From contig SKKN01000035.1 in assembly GCA_007121455.1 (NCBI GenBank), positions 1 through 64,000 of the forward strand: a stretch of DNA of 64,000 nt. The letters are read 5' to 3'. Position 1 is the stretch's first letter. Every line of letters begins with the position of its first letter. The notes below the pieces were generated by a model that made no database searches, was not told the DNA's origin, and saw only the letters and a list, made by a program, of their open reading frames with translations. This stretch comes from Gemmatimonadota bacterium (GTDB taxonomy: Bacteria; Gemmatimonadota; Gemmatimonadetes; Longimicrobiales; Gaopeijiaceae). The translations under genes and the position numbers were made by a program. Below are positions 14,164 through 24,295 of this stretch, one piece after another.

Positions 14164-17100
14164 CTATGAACCGACCGATCGCTTCTCGGATCGCACCCCG
14201 CCGACCGGGGCGAGTTGCTCCGCGAGGCTCATCATCTCCCGCACTGCGACCGTAACGGCCGGGAGCGTCATCCGGTCCTCGTGCTCGATCTCCTCGACGA
14301 CCTCGCGGAAGCGTGAGAGGACTCGGTCGCCGGCGGTTTCGAGATGACGGATCCCCTCCTCGACGCTGCCGTGCTCTTCCACGAACCCGACCAACGCCGC
14401 AGTCAGCCGCTGATGGGCTCGCCTGAGATCCTCGCTCAGGGCCTGCGCCGCCCGCTGCTCCCATCGATCACCACCCGCTGCCGAGAAGATCGCCTGGCGA
14501 AGCCAGGGAGCCTGAAATAGATCGGACACGTGATAGAAGGCTCGCGCGACCTCGAGCGGCTCCGCACCGGATTCCTTGACCACGCGAAGAATCTCGAGCA
14601 ATTGATCGAGGAAGCGGAGCGTGATCAGATTCCGGGCGAGCTCGCTCTCCGCTCCGGTCTCCTCCAGCTCCCGGACCAGGTGCTCGAAAATCCTCCGGTC
14701 CTCCCCGGTGACGATCGTTTCGAAGCTCTTTCGCAGAGCATCGAGCCCCACGGAATTCTGTGCGATGATTTCGGAAGCGGATGCATCCAGTGAGACGTTC
14801 ACCAGAACCCAGCGGGTCGTCCGGTCGAGCACGCGAACCAGGCCGAACAGCCAACGGTAGACGTCTCTCAGCGGGAGTTCGCTCTTGCGCATGCGCAGCC
14901 GGCTCAGAAGAGCCCGGTGGCCGGCGAGACGTGCAGCGACCAGCCACGCCTGCGCGACCTCCGCAGGGCTGCGTCCCGTATCGCGCACGACCCGCTGCAC
15001 GAATCCCGCGCCCATCAGGTCGACGAGATCGTTGGTCAGCTGGCTCACCACGATCTCGCGGCGGAGCGGATGCGCCTGCACCCGCTCCTCCCCCGTCACC
15101 CGGATCGCCGCCGGAGGAAAATAGTCGCGCAGATAACCTTCCATTTCCGGGTCCTCGGGAAGGTTGCTCCGCAGCAGGTGCCCCGCGAGATGCAGCTTCC
15201 CATATGCGAGCAGCACCGCCAGCTCGGGCCGCGTGAAGGCTTTGCCCTCCTCCTGCCGCTCGAGCAGGACCTCCCACGACGGCAGACGCTCGGAGAAGCG
15301 GTCGAGGAATCCCTCCTTCTCGAGACCGGACATGAGGTCCCGGAAGTCGTCCACCGCACGGGACGCCCGCCGCTCGTCCAGAGATACCGCGAGGCTCTGG
15401 GATTCGTTGTCCCTGAGGACGAGGCGGGAAACAGGATCCGAAAGCTCCTGGAGGAGCTCGTTCCGCTCCTGAACATCGAGCACCCCCGCATCCACTGCGG
15501 AGCGCAGGAGGATCTTCAGGTTGACCTCCCGGTCGGAAAGGTCCACCCCTCCCGAGTTGTCGATCGCGTCCGTGTTCACGCGCCCCCCCGCAAGGGCATA
15601 CTCGATTCTCGCCTTCTGGGTGAACCCCAGATTCCCTCCTTCTCCTACCACCTCCGCTCGGAGGTCCGTCGCATCCACTCGGACGGGGTCGTTCGCCGCA
15701 TCGCCCACCTCTGCGTGGGTCTCGCTCGACGCCTTCACGTAGGTTCCCACCCCTCCGTTCCAGAGGAGCTCTGCGGGAGCGGAAAGCACCGCGCGGATGA
15801 GACTTTCCCCATCCATCGGCCCGGTCCCTTCGGGGAGCCCCAGTGCCTCCCTCGCCTCGGGCGTGAGCTCCACTTCTTTCGTTCCTCGGGGAATGACCAT
15901 TCCCCCTTTGCTCAGCACGACCTGGTCGTAATCGTGCCACGTGGTGCGACCGAGCCCGAAGAGGCGCTCCCTCTCCAGGAAGCTCAGCTCCGGGTCCGGG
16001 TCGGGATCGATGAAGATGTCCCGGTGGTCGAAGGCGGCGATGAGCCGGATCTGGCGGGAGAGGAGCATTCCGTTCCCGAACACGTCCCCGCTCATGTCCC
16101 CGATGCCGACCACCGTGAAGGATTCCGACTGGATGTCCTTCCCTCGCTCGAGGAAGTGGCGCTTCACGCACTCCCATGCACCCCGGGCGGTGATCCCCAG
16201 CTCCTTGTGGTCATACCCGTTGGACCCACCGGAAGCGAAGGCGTCTCCCAGCCAGAAATCGTACTCCGCGGCCACCTCGTTCGCGACATCGGAGTACTTC
16301 GCCGTTCCCTTGTCCGCAGCGACGACGAGATAGGGGTCGGGGTCATCGTGGCAGATCACGTTTTCCGGCGGAACCGTTTCTTCGCCCTCGAGGTTGTCCG
16401 TGAGATCGAGGAGCCCGCGGATCAATGTCTTGTACTGCTCCAACACTTCCTCTGCCACCTTCTCCGGCGTAGGCAGGACCCGGAGAGTGATGAAGCCCCC
16501 TTTCGAGCCCGCCGGCACGATCACGGCATTCTTCACCATCTGGGTCTTCACGAGCCCGAGCACTTCCGTACGAAAGTCGTCCGGACGGTCGCTATAGCGA
16601 ATCCCTCCACGAGAGACCCTTCCCCCCCGAAGGTGGACCCCCTCCATCCTGGACGATCGAACCCAGACCTCCACGCGAAGACGTGTGCGCGCCACGGCCT
16701 CGAGGGCAGGCGCATCGAACTTGAACGAGAGATACGGCACCCCGCCGGAGCGCCGGGTGGGGGCCCGGCCCCCGTTCCGGTAGTAGTTCGTCCGCTGGGT
16801 CGCGTCAATGAGGTTCGCCAGGCGACGGAGCGCGCGGTCGTCACCGAGAACCGATACGCCCGAGAGGGAAGCGAGGAACTCCCGCCCCATCCGCGATGCC
16901 TCCACCCTCCGGTCGCCAATGTTCACCGGGCCTTCCGGATCGAACTTGACCTCGAAGAGGCGGAAGAGAATGCGCGCGATCGCGGGGTATTTCGTGAGGG
17001 CGACTGGAAGAGACAGTCGGCTCGGCACCACACCGACCTGGAATCCGTAGGCAGCGTATGCCCGCAGCACCTCCACTTCGCGCCATGACAGTCCAGCCAG

Positions 17101-19125
17101 GATTACGAGCTGATTCAACCGATCGTCGGTAACCTCTCCGGCTCGGACCGCCAGGATCGTCTCCGCGAGCAGCGTGCCCCGCTCCTCGATATCCAGGGGC
17201 TCTCCGGAGGAGTCCTGCACCATGAAGGAGTAGAGGATCGCGTCCGGAACCTCGCTGCCCCGCACCTCGTACGGGTTCACGGCGATCACCCGAAGGCCTG
17301 CATTCTCGAGGATCGGCATGAACTCGGAGAGGATCAGCCGCTCTCCGATCAGATAGAGGTTGAGCTCCGTGAACACATCGCCGCCCGCGACCGCGGGCTT
17401 CGCCTCCGGATTCCGGAAGGTGATGGAGACCAGGCGCTCCTCGGACTCCAGCGCCTCCAGCTCGAGGATGTCCTGCACCGCCGTCTCGGGAGCGGTAGCG
17501 GCCTTGAACTCGGGACTGAATGCTTCAGCGTAGCGACGGCCCAGCCGCCGTGCTTCATCCGGTGGGCGGATCCGCTCGAGGCCCTCGAGAACCCGGTCGG
17601 ACCACGTGCGGGTCAGCTCCCGCACCAACTCCTCCAGCTCCTTCGACCGGATCGCGGCGATCCGGTCGCCGGGGGCCGCGAGATAGAAGTGCATTCTCGC
17701 CTGGTCTCCTTCTCCGAGCGCCAGGTGATAGTTGAGTACCTCGCCGTCGAAGCGCTCGACGAGTGCTTCTTCGATCCGCTTCCTCACCTCTCCCGAGAAC
17801 TTCTCCTTCGCCAGGATCACCATGACGGAGACCCCGCGGGCCAGGGGGTCTCGGCGCAACGTCACCCGGACTTCGTCCGTATCGAACGTGGTGAGAACCG
17901 TCTGGACATCCGCTCCGATCTCGTCCGCCGAAGTGAGGAAGAGCTCTTCCTTCGGCAGGGAGTTGAAGATCGTGTGGATTTCCTTGTAGTCGTGAGAGCC
18001 CTCCTGAACGCCGGCGTCATAGAGGATTCGCTGCAGCTTCTCGCGGAGGATCGGAATGCGATCGGCCTTCTCGGAATATGCCTCCGAGGTGAAGAGCCCC
18101 AGGAACCGCCGTTCCCCTACCACGTTCCCCTCGGAGTCCAGCTTCTTCACCCCGATGTAATCCATCCGCGCTCGCCGGTGCACGGTGGAGGTTGCATTGG
18201 TTTTCGAGATGATGAGGAGCGGGCCCCCCTCCGCGAGCGCCCGGAGAGTACTGGGCATCTCATCGAGCGGAATGGGGTCGGCGAATCCGGACGTCTCCTC
18301 CGACCGGAGGATCCCCAGTCCCGATCCCGGTTCGACGACGACCGCTCGACGCCCCGGTTCCTCCGGCATCTCCACGATGTCGTAGCCGCGATAGCCGAGA
18401 AAGACGAACCCCCCGTCGCGTAGCCACCGGAGAAATGCCTGGACTTCCTCGACCTCCTCCCTCCGCTCGGGCAGGTCCCGGGCACACTCACCGAGGACCG
18501 CAATCGTGTCGTTCAGCGCATCCACGAGGAGCGGGAAGTCATCCGTCACACGGACCACATCACCGAGTCTTCGCTCCAGCTCCGAATGCAGATATTCGCG
18601 ATAGTCCGGATCCGTAACCCGAGCGACCTCACAGTGGACGAGCGACTCCCGTCTCGTTCCCGACCGGGACGCGGCGATATCCACGACTCGACCCTCGTCG
18701 TCCCTTTCAATCTGGAGGACAGGATAGATGTAATGCTCGATGGAGAGCTGTTCAGAGTGGAGGAACTCCCGAATCGAGTCCACGACGAAGGGACGCTCCG
18801 AAACGTTCGTGCGGAGGACCGTCACGGGCGCGAACCAGCCCTCATTGTCCACGTCCGGATTCAGGACCTGAACATCGACCGTGTCCCGGCGGGTGCCCTG
18901 GAGGAACCGGAACGCTCCCACGAGCATATGGGCGACCGCATCGGCGCTTCGCTGTTCGAGGAAGCCAGGAGGGGCCTTGGAGAGGAAGAGGCCGGCGAAG
19001 CGGAGTGCGAGCTCCAGCTCATCCTCGTCTCCCCCGACGTGCCGGCGTACCCGCTCGTAGACGGCATCGACTCCGGGGGCACCCTCTCGGAGTCGCTCGA
19101 CGGCAGCTTCGGTGGTATCGCTCAT
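14164..19125 (-). CDS. NAD-specific glutamate dehydrogenase, large (about 180 kDa) type
   Basis: 1653 residues, normal for the GdhB/GDH2-like large class. It oxidises glutamate to 2-oxoglutarate and ammonia with NAD. The N-terminal half carries regulatory regions (ACT-like segments). The catalytic core shows RGGIRYSDRPDDFRTEVLGL followed by VIVPAGSKGGF, holding the substrate-binding Lys residues, and a later Rossmann region. The start ATG 19125 has no clear Shine-Dalgarno sequence. It is divergent from the yhaO-type nuclease gene, with a 211-base shared upstream region. Large GDHs usually work in the catabolic direction, feeding 2-oxoglutarate to the TCA cycle, where sucA (28013) acts next. 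Confidence 0.95.
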   Translation of the reverse strand: MSDTTEAAVERLREGAPGVDAVYERVRRHVGGDEDELELALRFAGLFLSKAPPGFLEQRSADAVAHMLVGAFRFLQGTRRDTVDVQVLNPDVDNEGWFAPVTVLRTNVSERPFVVDSIREFLHSEQLSIEHYIYPVLQIERDDEGRVVDIAASRSGTRRESLVHCEVARVTDPDYREYLHSELERRLGDVVRVTDDFPLLVDALNDTIAVLGECARDLPERREEVEEVQAFLRWLRDGGFVFLGYRGYDIVEMPEEPGRRAVVVEPGSGLGILRSEETSGFADPIPLDEMPSTLRALAEGGPLLIISKTNATSTVHRRARMDYIGVKKLDSEGNVVGERRFLGLFTSEAYSEKADRIPILREKLQRILYDAGVQEGSHDYKEIHTIFNSLPKEELFLTSADEIGADVQTVLTTFDTDEVRVTLRRDPLARGVSVMVILAKEKFSGEVRKRIEEALVERFDGEVLNYHLALGEGDQARMHFYLAAPGDRIAAIRSKELEELVRELTRTWSDRVLEGLERIRPPDEARRLGRRYAEAFSPEFKAATAPETAVQDILELEALESEERLVSITFRNPEAKPAVAGGDVFTELNLYLIGERLILSEFMPILENAGLRVIAVNPYEVRGSEVPDAILYSFMVQDSSGEPLDIEERGTLLAETILAVRAGEVTDDRLNQLVILAGLSWREVEVLRAYAAYGFQVGVVPSRLSLPVALTKYPAIARILFRLFEVKFDPEGPVNIGDRRVEASRMGREFLASLSGVSVLGDDRALRRLANLIDATQRTNYYRNGGRAPTRRSGGVPYLSFKFDAPALEAVARTRLRVEVWVRSSRMEGVHLRGGRVSRGGIRYSDRPDDFRTEVLGLVKTQMVKNAVIVPAGSKGGFITLRVLPTPEKVAEEVLEQYKTLIRGLLDLTDNLEGEETVPPENVICHDDPDPYLVVAADKGTAKYSDVANEVAAEYDFWLGDAFASGGSNGYDHKELGITARGAWECVKRHFLERGKDIQSESFTVVGIGDMSGDVFGNGMLLSRQIRLIAAFDHRDIFIDPDPDPELSFLERERLFGLGRTTWHDYDQVVLSKGGMVIPRGTKEVELTPEAREALGLPEGTGPMDGESLIRAVLSAPAELLWNGGVGTYVKASSETHAEVGDAANDPVRVDATDLRAEVVGEGGNLGFTQKARIEYALAGGRVNTDAIDNSGGVDLSDREVNLKILLRSAVDAGVLDVQERNELLQELSDPVSRLVLRDNESQSLAVSLDERRASRAVDDFRDLMSGLEKEGFLDRFSERLPSWEVLLERQEEGKAFTRPELAVLLAYGKLHLAGHLLRSNLPEDPEMEGYLRDYFPPAAIRVTGEERVQAHPLRREIVVSQLTNDLVDLMGAGFVQRVVRDTGRSPAEVAQAWLVAARLAGHRALLSRLRMRKSELPLRDVYRWLFGLVRVLDRTTRWVLVNVSLDASASEIIAQNSVGLDALRKSFETIVTGEDRRIFEHLVRELEETGAESELARNLITLRFLDQLLEILRVVKESGAEPLEVARAFYHVSDLFQAPWLRQAIFSAAGGDRWEQRAAQALSEDLRRAHQRLTAALVGFVEEHGSVEEGIRHLETAGDRVLSRFREVVEEIEHEDRMTLPAVTVAVREMMSLAEQLAPVGGVRSEKRSVGS

Positions 19126-19336
19126 GGTATGACCGGAAAGGGGAACAGCCGCACTCTGCCAGGCAGGAGAAGGAGTCCGATCGTCGTGCTCGGGTCACGA
19201 CCGTATCGTATCAAGGAGTTGGAAGGGGGGAAAGGGCGGGAGAACCCGTTCCCGCACCGGAGAGTGGAGGGTATCTTGCGACGAGCCCGGAGCGGCGGGA
19301 CCGACCCGCCGACCGACGGTCGAACTGCCGAAGGCC

Positions 19337-20602
19337 ATGCGTTTTCTTCACTTGGCAGACGTACATCTGGACACTCTCTTCGCCGGACGATCCCCGGCGC
19401 TTCGAGAGCGACTGCGTGGCGCACTCCAACAGGCGTGGACCCGCGCCGTCGATCAGGCCGTCGAGGAGGAGGTCGACGCGCTCCTGATCGCCGGGGACCT
19501 CTTCGACGGAGAGCGCCTCTCCTTCCACACCGAGCGGTTCCTGGGAGAGGAGCTCGCACGCCTGGGAGAGAAGGGGATTCCGGTTTTCTATGCCACCGGC
19601 AATCACGACCCTGGGGAAGGTACCGCCGAACGGGGACGAATCGAGTGGCCCGACCATGTGACGGTGTTCGACGACGCCACGCCTCGGACCGTCGACGTGC
19701 GAAGGAATGGCGAGGTCGTCGGCCGGATTACCGGCTCCGGTCACCGGACGGCAGTCGTGACGGAAGATCTCTCGCGCCGCTTTCCCCGCCCTGCCGAGGA
19801 CGGGGTGCCCGCCGTCGCCCTCCTCCATACGCAGGTGGGAGGAGCGCGGGGGGAGGATGCACATGACCCGTACGCTCCGTCCGAGCTGAAACACCTCGAG
19901 CGCGCCGGATACGACTACTGGGCAATCGGACACGTACATCAGCGTCAGAAGCTCTCCTCGGTGCCCGGCATCCATTATCCGGGAAACCTCCAGGGGCGCC
20001 ACCCTCGCGAAAACGGGGCGAAGGGGGGTCTCCTGGTTCACGTCCCGGGGCGCGGAGCCACCCCTGACGTGCGGTTCGTCGACCTCGCGCCGGTCCGCTG
20101 GGCACGAATCCAGGTCGAACCGGGGCCCGAGGTCGCGCGCTTCGATGGGTTGGTGCGTGCTGTCCGTGATGCATGGCGCCGGCTTCTCGAAGACGAACCG
20201 GCCCGACCCGGGACCGAATGGGTGCTCCGGGTCGAGCTGGCAGGGCCGTCCCCACTCCACCGGGAGCTCACCCGAGCCGACGAGGTCGAGACGCTCCGGT
20301 CGGAGCTCACCTCCGATCTGGGCGTCCTCGAGGTGGATCTCCGGTGCGGAGAGGTTCGCCCCGCCGTGGATCCGGCACCCTACCTCGAACGTCAGGATGC
20401 TGCAGGGGAGGCCCTGAGGCTCGTGCGGGCGATGAGCCAGGGTGAGGAGGACCCATTCGAAGTCCTGGGAATTGCCCCTCAGGATCTCGGCGGAGCGGAG
20501 ACCGAGGAGGCGTCGCAGGTGGCCCGCTACGTCCGACATCTCCTCGACGAAGGCGACCGCGAGCTTCTGGAGAGGTTCCTGCAAGAGAGAGAGGACGGGT
20601 GA
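19337..20602 (+). CDS. YhaO/SbcD-type DNA-repair exonuclease
   Basis: 421 residues. All calcineurin-type phosphoesterase motifs of Mre11/SbcD are intact: ADVHLD (Asp8, His10), GDLFDG, GNHD, HTQVGG and GHVH near residue 197. The enzyme should be a manganese-dependent nuclease acting on DNA ends. The C-terminal 150 residues form a capping/ATPase-docking region as in B. subtilis YhaO. Its stop overlaps the start of the YhaN-type ATPase by four bases (GTGA), so the two are translated together and probably form a complex. It contrasts with the degenerate fused version at 53622-55988. Confidence 0.9.
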   Translation: MRFLHLADVHLDTLFAGRSPALRERLRGALQQAWTRAVDQAVEEEVDALLIAGDLFDGERLSFHTERFLGEELARLGEKGIPVFYATGNHDPGEGTAERGRIEWPDHVTVFDDATPRTVDVRRNGEVVGRITGSGHRTAVVTEDLSRRFPRPAEDGVPAVALLHTQVGGARGEDAHDPYAPSELKHLERAGYDYWAIGHVHQRQKLSSVPGIHYPGNLQGRHPRENGAKGGLLVHVPGRGATPDVRFVDLAPVRWARIQVEPGPEVARFDGLVRAVRDAWRRLLEDEPARPGTEWVLRVELAGPSPLHRELTRADEVETLRSELTSDLGVLEVDLRCGEVRPAVDPAPYLERQDAAGEALRLVRAMSQGEEDPFEVLGIAPQDLGGAETEEASQVARYVRHLLDEGDRELLERFLQEREDG

Positions 20603-23439
20603 AGTTCACGCGGATTCGCGTCGATCGGCTCGGGCCGATCCGGGACCTCGACACCGGCCGGACGGAGCTGCCCGGCCTTGTGGTGGTTTGCGGTCCGAAC
20701 GAGGCGGGGAAGACCTCCCTCTTCACAGGTCTCCGAACCCTGCTCCACGGATTCTATCCGGCCGCGCGGGACCGACACCCCCTCGCCCCGTGGGATGGAG
20801 ATGAGGCCGAGCTCCGGGCGGAATACCTGGACCGGGAGGGCCGGGCCACCTCCGTGCACCGGCGGCTCCTCTCCGCACCGTGGGGACGCCTCGACCACGG
20901 GAACGGTAAACCCGTGAACCTCCGGAACGATGCTCTTCCGTGCGCTCGCGAGCTTCCCCGTGACGTATACGAGCAGATGTTCACGATCACCCTTCCACAA
21001 CTCGCGCGACTTCGCGACTCGACCGGGTGGAAGAGCGTTCGGGACCGGCTCGTGACCGGCATGGAGGCCTCGGACCTCGCTTCCCCGGGTCGCGTCGCCA
21101 ACGCACTTGAAGGGGAGGCACGGGCGCTGTGGCGCCCTTCGCGGAACCGAGGGTCGATGGAAGACAAGCTCGGCGATGACGAAAAGGCGCTGCGGGACCG
21201 GCTCGCGGCGGCTCGCGTGCGCGACCGGGATCTCCGCCAGGCCTCGAGACGGCGTGAAGAGGTGGCCGTGGAGATCGAGGAAGCCCAGGAGGTGCGCATT
21301 GGCCTCGAGGCCCGCCTGAAGCAGGTTCGCACCCTCCTCCCCGCAGGCGAACGGCTCGACCGATTCGATCGCCTCCTCCGGGATGCGGGAGACCCGGAAG
21401 CTCTCCTGGCGCTTCCTGCGGACCCGGTCGACCGCCTGGAAGAGCTCTCCCGCACCCAGGCACGGGAGGAGGAGCAGCGAATGGAGGCGGCCACCAAGGT
21501 GGAGGAGCTCCGTTCGAAGGTCCCGGAACTGGATTCCGGAAGCGAAGCGCTCCTCTCCCGTTCCGACGCGGTGGAGAAGCTTACGGTACATGCGCCCCTC
21601 GTCACGGAGCGTCGCTCCCGATCATCGGCGCTGCGCAGCGATCTCCAGCGGATCGATGACGATCTCGAGCCCCTGATTCTCGAAGTCTTCGGGGAGTCCG
21701 GGAAAGGCATCTCCTCCGACGACCTGAGAGGCGTCGCCATTTCGGACCTCCGGTCGAGAATCGAACAGGCGGGCGAGATCGACCGGCGACGTGCGCACGT
21801 GGAGGACCTTCTGGTCGCTGCGCGCGCCCGACATGCACCCCAGGCCGGAGAGTCCGGCGTCCCCGCGGGAATCATGGCCGCAAGTGGTCTCGCCGCGGCC
21901 ACTCTCCTCGCCGCCATCCTCCTCCTGGTGGCCGGGGGCGTGGACGAGCCGTCCTCCTTGGGGCTCGTGCTCCTGCTCGCCGGCAGCGTGCTCGGCGTGG
22001 GCACCTGGCTCCGTTGGGCCGGATGGCGGCAGCGAGTGGAAGCCGCGAGCCGGGAACACGAGGAACGGGCCCAGGAGCTCGATGACCTCGAGGGCCGCAT
22101 CGCGACCTTGAGCGAGGAGAGGGTGCTTCAGCAGGACGCGGCGCTTGCGGCAGTATCGCCCCTGCCCATTCGGAAGGAGCGGCTCGACCGCCTCCCCCAC
22201 GAGCTCCCCGGAGAACTGGAACGCCTTCGCGACCTCCTGCGAGAGCGGGATCGGGCCGAACGCGAGTTGAACGAGATTCAGCAGGAGGAAGCGCGCTTCG
22301 CCGGCGAGCTGCACAGCCTGCTCACGGACGTCCCCGCCTTCCAGCTTCCAGATGATCCGGCACAGGCACTCCCCCTGCTCGAAGAACGCCTGCGGGTCGC
22401 CCGGGCCCGGTCCGAAGCCCGGACGGATGCGGAGCTCGCGGTCCGGGAGGCCGAACGCGAGCTCGAACGGTGTGCGGAATCCGCCGACAGAGGGACGGAG
22501 GCGGTCCGATTGCTCGGCCATGCGCTCGAGCAGGTCGAGCCGGGCCAACCGCTCCCGGAGGCGGCCCGGCGGGCACGGGACAGGAGGGAGTCCCTCGAGA
22601 ATGCCCGCAGGATGGCGCGCGAGCTCGAAGCCGAGTTCGGCGACCTCCAGCAGCTACGAGACCGTGTATCCGAGGCCCGCGCCACGATCGACGACGAGGG
22701 GGGAGCGGAGGGACGAACGGATTCTCGGGAGGAAGTGGAGACGCGGATCATCCAGGAGCTCGAGGCTGCAAATCAGGAGCTCGACATCCTCCGAAATGAG
22801 AGGGCGACACTCACCGCTGCGCTCCGTCCGGGGAAAGACGACGCATCCGTCGCGACGATCGAGGCCTCGATCGAGCGCATCCAGGAGCAACGGGCCGAGC
22901 TACGAAGAGAGCGGGACCGCCTCTGGCTTCTGAGTCGGGTGGTGCGGGTGGCCGAACGTCGCTTCCGCGATGCACATCAGCCCGAGCTGATCCGTCGTGC
23001 ATCCCGCCACCTGGGCCGGATCACCGGAGGCCGGTACGAGCGCCTCATTCTCGGGAATGAAGAGGATGGTGACGCCCTCCTCCTGCAGGCCCCCCACCTT
23101 CCGGAGCCCCTGCCCGCGGAGGAGCCGCTCTCCACCGGCACGTGCGAGCAGGTGTACCTCGCCCTCCGGCTCGCCGTGGTGGAGTTGGTGGAAGGAGAGG
23201 GAGAGCCCCTCCCCCTCATTCTCGACGAGGTGCTCGTCCACTGGGATGCGGAGCGCCGAAGCCGCGGGCTGGACCTGCTCGAAGCGTTAGCAGAAGAGCG
23301 ACAGGTATTCCTCTTCACCTGCCACCCCGCGATCGCCGAGGAGGTGGAGACTCGAGGCGGCTTCCGGCTGGACCTCCAGATGCCGGGCGAGCGTCCGCCG
23401 GCGACCGAACCGGAGGCGGCGCTCGGACGAGACCCATGA
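20599..23439 (+). CDS. YhaN-type ABC ATPase, SbcC/Rad50-like, with membrane hairpin
   Basis: 946 residues from GTG. Walker A is GPNEAGKTS at about 33-41. Long heptad-rich coiled-coil arms flank two adjacent hydrophobic segments at about 423-472 (MAASGLAAATLLAAILLLV and LGLVLLLAGSVLGVG), where Rad50 has its zinc hook. The C-terminal lobe keeps a signature-region Ser-Thr-Gly-Thr and a Walker B ILDEVLVHWD near 873. The membrane hairpin in place of a hook is a known YhaN-family trait. It works with the preceding nuclease in double-strand-end processing. An ATGA overlap couples it to the following hydrolase. Confidence 0.88.
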   Translation: MKFTRIRVDRLGPIRDLDTGRTELPGLVVVCGPNEAGKTSLFTGLRTLLHGFYPAARDRHPLAPWDGDEAELRAEYLDREGRATSVHRRLLSAPWGRLDHGNGKPVNLRNDALPCARELPRDVYEQMFTITLPQLARLRDSTGWKSVRDRLVTGMEASDLASPGRVANALEGEARALWRPSRNRGSMEDKLGDDEKALRDRLAAARVRDRDLRQASRRREEVAVEIEEAQEVRIGLEARLKQVRTLLPAGERLDRFDRLLRDAGDPEALLALPADPVDRLEELSRTQAREEEQRMEAATKVEELRSKVPELDSGSEALLSRSDAVEKLTVHAPLVTERRSRSSALRSDLQRIDDDLEPLILEVFGESGKGISSDDLRGVAISDLRSRIEQAGEIDRRRAHVEDLLVAARARHAPQAGESGVPAGIMAASGLAAATLLAAILLLVAGGVDEPSSLGLVLLLAGSVLGVGTWLRWAGWRQRVEAASREHEERAQELDDLEGRIATLSEERVLQQDAALAAVSPLPIRKERLDRLPHELPGELERLRDLLRERDRAERELNEIQQEEARFAGELHSLLTDVPAFQLPDDPAQALPLLEERLRVARARSEARTDAELAVREAERELERCAESADRGTEAVRLLGHALEQVEPGQPLPEAARRARDRRESLENARRMARELEAEFGDLQQLRDRVSEARATIDDEGGAEGRTDSREEVETRIIQELEAANQELDILRNERATLTAALRPGKDDASVATIEASIERIQEQRAELRRERDRLWLLSRVVRVAERRFRDAHQPELIRRASRHLGRITGGRYERLILGNEEDGDALLLQAPHLPEPLPAEEPLSTGTCEQVYLALRLAVVELVEGEGEPLPLILDEVLVHWDAERRSRGLDLLEALAEERQVFLFTCHPAIAEEVETRGGFRLDLQMPGERPPATEPEAALGRDP

Positions 23440-24257
23440 CCCGTGCGAAGGAGGTCTTCAACGTCGAGGTACGGGGCGAAGGAGAGCCACCGCTGGTTTT
23501 GTTGCACGGCTTCGGCGCATCCAACTTCAGTTGGCGATTCTGGACCGACCAGCTAGCCGAATCCCACGCCCTGCACCTGATCGAGCTCAAGGGCTTCGGG
23601 GAGGCCTCGAGGGACCCGGAAGGTGGATTCGGACCCCTGGAGCAGGCGCGTCTCGTGGAGTCGTACATCGAAGAGGCCGGTCTCCACCGGCCCGTGCTCG
23701 TGGGACATTCCTTCGGTGGGGGGGTGGCACTGCTCGCGGCCCTCTCCCTCCAGGACGCAGGTCGTCCTGTGGGCGGGCTCATCCTGGTGAGCGCCGCCGC
23801 CTATCCCCAGGCCATCCCGATCTTCATCCGGCTCGCGCGCATCCCCCTCCTCGGTGAAGCCGTCTTTTCCGTGCTCCCCGCGCGGACGCTCATGAGACTG
23901 GCGCTTCGACGGGTCACATACCGTCCCGAACAGGTGACGGACGCCGACATCGAAGGCCACGCGCGAGCCTTCCATACCCTCTCGCGCCGGTTCACGATGA
24001 TCCGCGCCGCCCGTGAGCTTCTGCCCGAAGGACACGAAGGGTTCGTACGGCGGTTTCGGGAAGTGGACTCCCCCACCCTTCTCCTGTGGGGTGAAGAGGA
24101 TCCGGTGATTCCGGTGGAACTGGGGCGTCGGCTCGCCCATGAGCTCCCGCGCTCCGAGCTCGTGACGCTGCCGGAGTGCGGGCACCTGCCGCCCGAGGAA
24201 CGGCCCGAGGAGAGCGCGCGCGCAGTCCTCCGATTTCTGGAGAAGCACGAGTTGTGA
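23436..24257 (+). CDS. Alpha/beta hydrolase, third gene of the YhaO-YhaN operon
   Basis: 273 residues from ATG 23436, overlapping the YhaN stop by ATGA. The fold is complete: oxyanion HGFGAS, nucleophile GHSFGGG (Ser near 93), acid in WGEEDP and His in ECGHLPPEE. No signal peptide, so it is cytoplasmic, unlike its relative at 7664. The substrate is unknown; similarity is to epoxide hydrolase and C-C hydrolase groups. The tight overlap with DNA-repair genes may be functional or merely organisational. Confidence 0.85.
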   Translation: MTRAKEVFNVEVRGEGEPPLVLLHGFGASNFSWRFWTDQLAESHALHLIELKGFGEASRDPEGGFGPLEQARLVESYIEEAGLHRPVLVGHSFGGGVALLAALSLQDAGRPVGGLILVSAAAYPQAIPIFIRLARIPLLGEAVFSVLPARTLMRLALRRVTYRPEQVTDADIEGHARAFHTLSRRFTMIRAARELLPEGHEGFVRRFREVDSPTLLLWGEEDPVIPVELGRRLAHELPRSELVTLPECGHLPPEERPEESARAVLRFLEKHEL

Positions 24258-24295
24258 TGGGGTGAAGCTCTCCGCGCCGCGCCGTGCCGGTGCGA

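Noticed and set aside
14917-17088. A 723-residue open frame on the plus strand inside the glutamate dehydrogenase gene
   Set aside because: It mirrors the high-GC codon pattern of the real minus-strand gene, and its translation has no domain-like features.
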